Source: Craterostigma plantagineum (Eukaryota; Streptophyta; Magnoliopsida; Lamiales; Linderniaceae). Taken from it: a DNA stretch of 64,000 nt. The notes under the pieces are model-generated. The model searched no databases, had not been told where the DNA came from, and was given only the letters and a program-made list of their open reading frames with translations. Position numbers and translations under genes: made by a program. Shown piece after piece: positions 57,078 through 64,000 of this stretch (positions are counted from its first letter, which is position 1; every line of letters begins with the position of its first letter). The DNA lies in contig JAPQWV010000337.1 of NCBI GenBank assembly GCA_027422505.1, forward strand, positions 248,001 to 312,000. Direction: 5' to 3'.

Positions 57078-57110
57078 TGTGTGATGCAGTGCCGAACATT
57101 ATACCGTGCA

Positions 57111-57120
57111 GTATATATTC
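57111..57120 (-). promoter_or_regulatory. TATA-like element of the GRF zinc-finger gene
   Basis: The minus strand reads GAATATATAC, about 34 bases upstream of the ATG at 57077. If it is the TATA box, the 5' leader would be very short. Confidence 0.35.
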
Positions 57121-57635
57121 ATACACGGCTGAAGATGTTATTAACTATGTTGCTATGAGATGCAATTAATTACACATAATGCGGTCATAAATAAAATTTC
57201 CTCAACTCCTCCTTCAAATTGTAAACTGAAAAGTCGAACATATAAACATACTGACCTGTATTCATTCCAATACAAGATATATGCCGTTATGTTCTTTCCC
57301 TGTGTTAATTGCCTGGAAATAAGAGTCAAATTAATAATGTACTATTCTTATAGTAAAAACCCAAATATTCATAGAATTAATATTTTTTATCATGAAATTG
57401 GTAATGTATTTCGTAAATTCCCATTACTAGATAATATTATTTATTTTTATTTGATTCGGTTCAATAAGATTCAATTTTTTTATCATTAATCGAATTCACA
57501 AAGTTATATACAATTGAATTAAGACCCTCATAATATTGAAACAAATATATAACATCATTGAATGTCTTAATGGGAGGCATTACAGTCTTAGTCTCCATAC
57601 GGCTATCTGCATACTTGAGCAACAGCTAAGAGCAA
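57121..57635. other. intergenic region between divergent genes
   Basis: AT-rich. It should contain the promoters of the GRF gene (-) and of the following gene (+). Nothing else recognised. Confidence 0.4.
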
Positions 57636-58784
57636 ATGGGAAAGAAAAAGAGCACAGACAAGGACGACTCTACCATTGAGGTAACCACGATATTATCTTC
57701 AATTTAGACCATGCGTTATTTCGATTGCTGGGTGGGCAAATATATTGGCTCTTTCAGCTTTCGTACTGAGGACTTAGCCCTATTTAAATGTCCCAAATAA
57801 TATCGGAAACCCTAGATGCTACAACACGAATTTGGGTGTAATTGTTGTTTTTTCGATTCAATTCGTTTAAGAATAAATGGTAGAGTAGATTCGGCGGTCG
57901 CTGTATGCCTAATTTTGGGAACTTTTGTAGAATTTAGCAACGAATTAAATGTCCCAAATAATATAGCAAACCCTAGATGCTACAACACGAATTTGGCTGT
58001 AATTGTTGTTTTTGGGGTTCAATACGTTTAAGAATAAACGGTAGAGTAGATTCGGCCGTCTGCTGTATGCCTAATTTTGGGAATTTTCGTAGGATTTAAC
58101 AACGAATCATGTTCAAGGAACTTCTACTGTGCTTATTCGAAAATCCAATCGGCCCAAATCTGTAACTCCCATGAAAAGGATCAAACAGGAAAAAGAATGC
58201 CAGGTGAAAACCTCTCAAATTGATGACACCAGGGGCAGTGGAGAAGAATTTGTTATTTACAGTTTAGAGGAACCAATTGAGGAAGACGATAAAGTTCAAT
58301 ACAAAGAACCTGCAAAGGAACCACCGGATGACAGAGTTGACGACTTCGAGATGCAACCTGCTAACATAAGCTACAAAAATTTGTACATCCGATCACAGAA
58401 GAAGGTATATTATTCTTTTTCCTAGAAATCTATTACCAATCTAGCATATATTTGCGTCAAAATGTTTTCTACCTTCTACAGATCGACGTGTTAATGGAGG
58501 AGAAGTTTACGCTGCTCCAGAAGCTACAATTCGCGCGTGGCTAGATTATTGCGGTAATCTCTATCTAAGCGTGCTTTCCCTATTTAGAGATCAAAATCTC
58601 TGAATTTCACTACTGATTTCTAATACTATTTCTTAACCAGTTTGAGAAGATGAAGTGCATGCTTGCTGCTTCCAGAGAATCAGTGGTTGATCCTCCATTA
58701 TCTCAGAACAAATTCAAGCTTTCATCACTGAGCATTCTGCCAAAGACGCTGTGGATCATAACAATGCCGCCTCAGGTGCTGTAG
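57636..58784 (+). CDS. small plant protein of unknown function, four exons, one premature stop
   Basis: Exons are 57636-57680 (MGKKKSTDKDDSTIE), 58093-58404, 58482-58553 and 58641-58784, all in phase 0 with GT...AG borders (acceptors CGTAG, CTACAG, AACCAG). The first 70 residues are basic (PKSVTPMKRIKQEKE). An acidic stretch follows (SLEEPIEEDDK). The most conserved-looking part is YKNLYIRSQKK-IDVLMEEKFTLLQKLQFARG, a likely coiled coil that crosses the exon border and recalls an abundant family of small plant proteins. Then comes a single TAG (58542-58544) where Lys would fit, and the frame goes on IIAFEKMK. The protein made would be 139 residues; with the stop ignored it would be 190. The function is not known to me. 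Confidence 0.6.
57786..58107. repeat. tandem duplication of about 161 bp at the end of intron 1
   Basis: AAATGTCCCAAATAATAT at 57786 recurs at 57947, and the rest follows in parallel (CCCTAGATGCTACAACACGAATTTGG, AGAGTAGATTCGGC, GTATGCCTAATTTTGGGAA). Each copy ends with an acceptor-like TAG (TTTGTAG|AATTTAGCAACGAAT and TTTCGTAG|GATTTAACAACGAAT), so the splice acceptor region itself is doubled. Confidence 0.88.
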
Positions 58785-60107
58785 AAACTTGAAAAACAAG
58801 AAAGATAGCCTACTCAATATAAACCCTATTAATGATTTATATGCTGTTGCAAAATTCTCCAACTACTTCATCCTCTGTTATGTATTTAGTAATGTTAGGA
58901 CAATGTTTTAACCGTTTATCCAGTCATGTTCTAAACTGTATTCCTCTATTATTTAACCATATGAGAATTCGTAGGACGGTTTCCTCTTGATTATGGTGAC
59001 ATACACAAACCTGCATCCTAAAGGTCAATTGGTCTTGCACACTTATTATTGGTAATTTGTCTATCTGAGGCGCAGAGGAGTCATAGAAATAAAAGAAGTT
59101 ACTCCCTAATATTTTTCGAAGTCTGAATTATATGTTCTTCATTTCATATTATGATAATATTGTTTTCCTAACGTTACTATAATTGCATTAAATGTATTAA
59201 TGAATGAGCGAATGTAATACACTTCGCCATTTAAGAGTACATTATTTACAAAGACTTGGGCGGCTGAAAGCAGTTGACTGATTGAAGTCGTTTATGGAGT
59301 CGTATTAATAGGTTTATGAAACATGTTTGAGCGCCTGAAAACATGCGACTAAATGAGATCATTGAGGGAATCTAAACGTTGTTGTGTTTCTTAATTAGGG
59401 CGTTATACATAATCGATATTTCTGAATATCATCATTAATGATACGCAGTTTAACGAAATGAAAACGTTGTTATTTAATTATGACAACAAAGCCATTCGTA
59501 TTCGTATTATATTGATTTACTGAATTTACTATAATTGAATTACCATATTAACATATTGTAGTAGAATAGTTATAGGCAAGGTTCGGAATAATGATTATTA
59601 TTTGACGGACTTGATAATATTAAATTACCAAACAATATAGCGGATAAATACTCTTACAGTTAAATTAAAAATAACAGAATTGTATAAAACAGTATAACAA
59701 AATCTACTCAGTCAAGTAAAATGAAATTGATTAGATAAAAGCAATTCTTACCTATTCCCAAATATAGAGACGAATGTTACAACTCAAAGAGTCTTGAGAA
59801 GCACACATTTTATTTTTACAAATTGCACAGAATATCAAAAAAACACTACGGCATACATAATTTCCAAATTAAAATTATTGTAATTCTTACCAAACATTAA
59901 TGTTCCTAAGGCGTTATGTAGCATCAAGTGAGAAGACGTTTGAAATTCTTACTCATCAAAATCAAATTATGAACATTCATGTATCCAATACTCAGTGAGG
60001 AATATTTGGAGTTCCCCTATTAATTTCCTCATTCGATAAACAATAATGAGTGCATACCAAAAGTCGCATGCAAATTATGTGCCTCTTTGCTTTCTTTCGC
60101 ATATCAC
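58785..60107. other. intergenic AT-rich region
   Basis: No gene recognised. There is a weak motif cluster at 59260-59290 (GGCGGCTGAAAGCAGTTGACTGATTGAAGTCG) that resembles the ACGACTG family. Confidence 0.4.
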
Positions 60108-60117
60108 TATATATATG
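60108..60117 (+). promoter_or_regulatory. TATA-like element of the exonuclease gene
   Basis: TATATATATG, about 80 bases upstream of the ATG at 60195, a normal distance for a plant TATA box with a short leader. Confidence 0.4.
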
Positions 60118-60194
60118 CGAACTTCCCAATGAAGAGCCAAATGTCCTAAATTAGAACAAAAAAAATTGTTATAGGATCTAGATTATCAGCTACA

Positions 60195-60779
60195 ATGCCA
60201 ACGAGAATCTTGAGTGTACAACTCAGCAATATGACCATCGACACAACAGTGACCAGCGACTCAACCGCTGCAACGGAATGGCTTCAACAAGTTGACGTTT
60301 CCGTCCCAACGCTGGTTGGCCTGGACGTAGAGTGCAGACCGGTTTGGGCTCGCGGACTGGTCAGCAGAACAGCAACTCTGCAATTGTGCATCGACCGTAA
60401 ATGCATCATCATTCAGCTAGCTCATCTCGACGAAATCAGTGAATCACTCAAGAATTTCATGTTAAATCCAAATGTCAGCTTTGTTGGCGTTGCAATTGCG
60501 GAAGATATGGCAAAACTAATCCGTGACAACGCGTTGTATAACAACAGAAATGTTGTCGACATCGCAGCTGTTGCTAAAGAACGTTGGCCCACAGGGTATT
60601 TCCGAGGACCAGGATTGAAGGAACTAGCCTGGGTCGTTTGTGGGATGGTGATGCGTAAGCCAAGAAATGTGACTTTGAGCAACTGGGAGGACAGAGTTCT
60701 TAGCTACACACAGATAGAGTATGCGTGTATAGATGCTTTTGTTTCTTACAAGATCGGATACGATCTTCTCAGTGAGTAG
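60195..60779 (+). CDS. Werner-type DEDDy 3'-5' exonuclease, intronless
   Basis: 194 residues, a single uninterrupted frame. It is a stand-alone DnaQ-like exonuclease domain. Asp44 and Glu46 in GLDVECRP are the first metal ligands, FVGVAIAEDMAKL carries Asp104, and Y176-ACI-D180 is the fourth block (Tyr-x3-Asp), so the DEDDy set is complete. LQLCIDRKCIIIQL and GLKELAWVV are also typical of the plant Werner-exonuclease-like family. Such enzymes degrade one strand of structured DNA from the 3' end. There is no helicase domain, as usual in plants. ATG 60195 is chosen as the first in frame behind the TATA-like element; ATG at 60231 is the alternative. The gene stands at the right end of the motif-flanked group. 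Confidence 0.85.
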   Translation: MPTRILSVQLSNMTIDTTVTSDSTAATEWLQQVDVSVPTLVGLDVECRPVWARGLVSRTATLQLCIDRKCIIIQLAHLDEISESLKNFMLNPNVSFVGVAIAEDMAKLIRDNALYNNRNVVDIAAVAKERWPTGYFRGPGLKELAWVVCGMVMRKPRNVTLSNWEDRVLSYTQIEYACIDAFVSYKIGYDLLSE

Positions 60780-61177
60780 CCATGATAAACCAATCGTACT
60801 GTTTTGCAGCTTAAGTTTCAAAGGTTACCGTTCGTAAATTTGCAATTGCATTCTTGCGGCCTGATCTACGGCTGTCAAGCTTTCCCATTCGCATGCCTTA
60901 GGCGGGGGGTCACCGCTCTATCTTTCTTTCTTCAGAACGAGGTCCGAAGAGGGAATAAGGGCTATAAACTTAAACATTACGCCTATAAAATTTGACCACG
61001 TATTTACAATAAAATTCACGATTACCAAATATTTACTGCACGACTGGATTCTCCAATCAAACAAAGATTTTTCCTCACGGTGGAAGCAACTATGTGCAAT
61101 GGACTTCACATTCTTCCATAAATACACGACTGAAAACTGCATTGGTTATATATAACAGCCCTATTACCTGCTATATA

Positions 61178-61430
61178 ATACAATCTAAAAAATACCCGAC
61201 TGAAAAATATACGACTGAGAAATAGACGACTGAACCCTCCAGACATCGCGAAAGACGTTAGTTAAATAGCAATAAACAAAAATGTATTAGCAAAGGTATC
61301 AATACAATCTAAAAAATACACGACTGAAAAAGATACGACTGAGAAATAGACGGCTGAAACCTCCAGTCATTGCGAAAGACGTTAGTTAAATAGCAATAAA
61401 CAAATAAATATTATCAGCTAGAACATTATT
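61178..61430. repeat. tandem duplication of about 124 bp containing ACGACTG motifs
   Basis: CAATCTAAAAAATAC at 61181 recurs at 61305, each followed by CGACTGAAAAA, ATACGACTGAGAAATAGACG, CGAAAGACGTTAGTTAAATA and GCAATAAACAAA. The copies differ at a handful of bases. Confidence 0.88.
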
Positions 61431-61661
61431 GTCCGTCTGAAACATAAGCCATAAGAGACAATATTTGCGCAATAATAATATCTCAGTCGTGTGTTGTGAA
61501 GAATGCCAACATTCAGATGTTCATATTCAGTGGTGCAAATTAAATGAAGTCTTCCATAGTAGTTTTCAGTAGTGCAAATAAAATGTATGATGAGAAATCG
61601 CATAACTATGAGTCTTACAAGATGTCTGGACCTAAAGTTCTACGTCAAATCCATAAATTAC

Positions 61662-61685
61662 ACGACTGCTTCAGTAACAGTCATG
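61662..61685. repeat. ACGACTG...CAGTCAT hairpin
   Basis: ACGACTG, loop CTTCAGTAA, CAGTCATG. Same stem and loop lengths as 52062-52084, and the loops share TTCAG; one base of the right arm differs. Confidence 0.75.
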
Positions 61686-61751
61686 CAAAAATATGACTCA
61701 CAAAAGATCATGATTAAATGATGCCGTGCGCAAGTTGGCATGTAATGCAAT

Positions 61752-62247
61752 ATTATTTTATATTGTTACACGTATAAAAAAAATATTTGACATTGTCACC
61801 TGTTTTGAGTAGCTCAAACGTATAATGCTTATTTCACAGTATTTACAATGCCTTCCGTTTCACTACCACGTCATCAATAAACAACCCCCATTATGTTAGG
61901 TGGAACAAGGACATCTCACCTCAAAAGTTTCGAAATGTTGACTACACATCAAAGTCCTTTACTCTTCAGAACAATTTGGTTATCTCAATCTGATTATAGA
62001 ATCTCTCCCACTATGAAGGCGGGTTTGGAAGCTTTGTTCTAACTATACTATAAGGCTCGAAGAGCCGAGACTAGCTATATCATATATAGAAGCGATTCTT
62101 GATTGAGATTCCAGAAGGAATTATTTTATATTGTTACACGTATAAAAAAAAGTATTTGACATTGTTGCCTGTTTTGAATAGCTCAAACGTATAATGCTTA
62201 TTTCACATTATTTACAATGCCTTCCGTTTCACTACCACGTCATCAAT
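61752..62247. repeat. pair of 127/128-bp direct repeats around a 241-bp centre (TRIM-like outline)
   Basis: 61752-61878 and 62120-62247 are nearly identical (TTACACGTATAAAAAAA, AGCTCAAACGTATAATGC, ATGCCTTCCGTTTCACTACC). The overall size fits a terminal-repeat retrotransposon in miniature, but I find no initiator-Met primer site and no clear target duplication, so a simple dispersed duplication is equally possible. Confidence 0.55.
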
Positions 62248-62840
62248 CACGGGTCTAAACCTAGTTGTTATATATGCGTGTACGTGATTAAAAGGACATG
62301 TAAATTAATCATTCTATGATATGGGTATCGAAAACTTTTAAGGAAGAGTAAGGAAACTTTCCTAAGCCTCACCCAATCACATGACGCGAAAACTTGGTGG
62401 TATTGCCGAAAACTTCATAGCCTTTCCCTTTTTCCCACGAAAACTTAGGTTTGGTTAAGACTTCTTTCCACCAATCATTGTCCTTGTGTGTGTATAAATA
62501 TATATATAATATTAACACTACGAAAACTTTAGTGCAAAAATTCCCTAATCATGCACAGGCTCCCACGAGAACTTCCTACCATATGTCGAAATCTTTGTTC
62601 TATTCAAGACTTAATTTCCCACTAATGATTGTACTTGTTTCTATGCATCTATATTTGTTTCTATGCATGTATATATAATATATATAACTTAAGGTCACAC
62701 GTAACTCTCGAGCACCAAAACTTCGTTGGAAAGATAGGATATCGAAAACTTCGGTTAAAGATGATCTGCCGAAAATATTATCAAAGTTTCTAAATTGTGT
62801 TAATACTCCGCTAACTACCCCGTAATTCCGTATTAAATTT
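62248..62840. other. AT-rich non-coding region with CGAAAACTT repeats
   Basis: CGAAAACTT or close variants recur about seven times between 62329 and 62750. There is a twofold TTTCTATGCATNTATAT phrase at 62635-62675. No coding sequence recognised. Confidence 0.45.
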
Positions 62841-63036
62841 TTACGGTATTACAGAGAACGTCGAGAAGCACGTCCCCTACCTCGACCACGGCGACGAACT
62901 GGAGGTGCCACAAAAACTATCAATAGAAATGAGCAAAGTCACGATCAACATTAAGGAAAAGCTAAAAGACAAAGCATATCAAGAAAACGGATCCATTGGC
63001 AACACAGAGAAGAGAAAGGAAAAGAATGCAGCAAAT

Positions 63037-63048
63037 GCTCTGATACCA
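63037..63048 (-). other. primer binding site of the Gypsy remnant
   Basis: The minus strand reads TGGTATCAGAGC, seven bases after the inferred LTR end (63056). Confidence 0.85.
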
Positions 63049-63179
63049 CCAAAACTGTCACGCCTCGACCCGCGTCACTGGTGCGGCAGCCGCCGCGTTT
63101 ATAAATAAACGCAAGGCTAAGATATCAACTCTTTTATCGTAGAATAACAAGAAACCCGGGAAAGAAGGCAAAGAACATA

Positions 63180-63191
63180 TTTATATATATA

Positions 63192-63229
<38 letters not shown>
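63180..63229. repeat. TA microsatellite
   Basis: About 50 bases of alternating TA inside the Gypsy LTR, with a second shorter tract at about 63440-63468. Confidence 0.9.
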
Positions 63230-63230
<1 letters not shown>

Positions 63231-64000
63231 CAAGGATGTGCTTATACAAAATATCAAAATATCACGACATATCGATCAACGAAGGAAATACATGTACAAA
63301 CAAATTTCCTTCAAAAAATATTCCCGCCAGTGAATCCAACACCAAAAGAAGATACTATACCCAAAGTGGAAGAGATTGCAGCGGAACGATATCAAAAGGA
63401 AACCTCCGATCAAAAGATATCAACAACCTAGAAAGGAAGAATATATATATATATATATATATATATATGGGATGAGCGAACCATAAGCTCAGTGAGAAGA
63501 TAAATCGAATACACCTTTCCTCCCAGAAAGTGTATTCTCAACGATGATACCACAACAAATTAAATGTATACTCATATGAGATGAATACGACAACGAACTA
63601 CCAGGAAAAATAATAACAATGTCAACGACATCCACGTAATCACATAAAGGACGCGTGGGTGGCCATCTCCTCCCTCGAACTGGGCTCCCCATCGAGAGTC
63701 AGACGAGTCCGTCACCGTACTCTAGACCATGGACCGTAAACTAACCTATCGACTACTAGAACATGCATGTCCCACCCATACGGTGATGTTAGCCAAAATC
63801 TCCCCAACGATCACCCTTCAGCGAAATCAATATCAGTACATGGCACTGGAAGGGTGCATTCGTTGGGCCTCACTCACCCAGGTGTGCCAAACCACGATCT
63901 ACTTACTCGATTTTCCACTCTCCACTCACCCGAACGTGGCCATTCGGGCTACCTAAAACCTGGTACCAAGTGTATGCAACACACAAGACCAACCAGTATA

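Larger units (their letters stand above)
60780..61751. other. intergenic region packed with ACGACTG motifs
   Basis: Non-coding. CACGACTGG at about 61039, ACACGACTGAAAA near 61125, several copies inside the tandem duplication 61178-61430, CAGTCGTGTG at 61484-61493 and the hairpin 61662-61684. Confidence 0.6.
62841..64000 (-). mobile_element. 5' remnant of an antisense Ty3/Gypsy (chromovirus-like) element, LTR runs off the window
   Basis: On the minus strand an LTR ends ...CGTGACA at 63056, followed seven bases later by the primer site TGGTATCAGAGC (63037-63048). A short leader and a gag start of the type APPVRRRGRGRGRA come next, broken off at about 62870; its ATG is GTG here. LTR ends in GGCGTGACA and an Arg-Gly-rich gag start are usual in plant Tekay/Del-like chromoviruses. 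The LTR continues past position 64000, so its length is unknown. Confidence 0.7.

Noticed and set aside
61752..62247. A confirmed TRIM retrotransposon
   Set aside because: The direct repeats fit in size, but no primer site, polypurine tract or target duplication is convincing.

Overview
This is nuclear DNA from a flowering plant, almost certainly a eudicot. The reasons are a three-exon plant-type actin-depolymerising factor (ADF) gene, LTR retrotransposons primed by initiator tRNA-Met, a plant L1-type LINE, hAT-like and CACTA-like elements, a Helitron, and plant-only protein families (DUF1985/Ulp1, small GRF zinc finger). The exact lineage cannot be fixed from the sequence; an asterid is my guess only. 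The window is a transposon-rich accessory region in which few ordinary host genes survive.

Layout. 1-1484: non-coding, with a 288-bp hAT-type MITE. 1485-6738: a complete but frameshifted Copia element (+) with unusual TA...TA LTR ends and a 5-bp target duplication. 8621-14797: an ADF gene whose second intron is 5.6 kb long because an antisense L1-type LINE sits in it. 15060-16791: two adjacent hAT-like non-autonomous elements. 17081-19830: a CACTA-like element carrying captured host-gene pieces, including an internally deleted pyruvate decarboxylase. 19979-20490: another hAT-type MITE. 20590-34165: a very recent 13.6-kb Copia element (-) inserted into the LTR of an older Copia (-) that continues to about 37.3 kb. 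The 13.6-kb element has LTRs without a single substitution, a defective reverse transcriptase, a very large extra open reading frame after pol and an array of regularly spaced hairpins. 38.9-40.5 kb: a chimeric junction of two Copia fragments in opposite orientations.

41.1-61.7 kb is the most unusual part. Two related DUF1985 + Ulp1-like cysteine protease genes lie in the same orientation. The first (41172-44539) is a pseudogene that has lost the catalytic His and Cys. The second (52576-56401) keeps the whole triad. A decayed Helitron (Rep + Pif1 helicase) lies between them. The second protease gene is followed by a small GRF zinc-finger gene with a C-terminal membrane segment (-), a small multi-exon coiled-coil-type gene with one premature stop, and an intronless DEDDy 3'-5' exonuclease of the Werner type. 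Short ACGACTG...CAGTCGT hairpins and half-sites flank these genes at about 40.6, 45.0, 51.6-52.1 and 61.0-61.7 kb. My inference is that the gene group is cargo of one or two large DNA transposons, although no transposase is visible.

61.7-64.0 kb: direct repeats, AT-rich DNA and the PBS end of an antisense Ty3/Gypsy element whose LTR runs off the window. Many of the frame breaks are single-base changes in homopolymers, so some could be assembly errors; others are clear substitutions, duplications or deletions.
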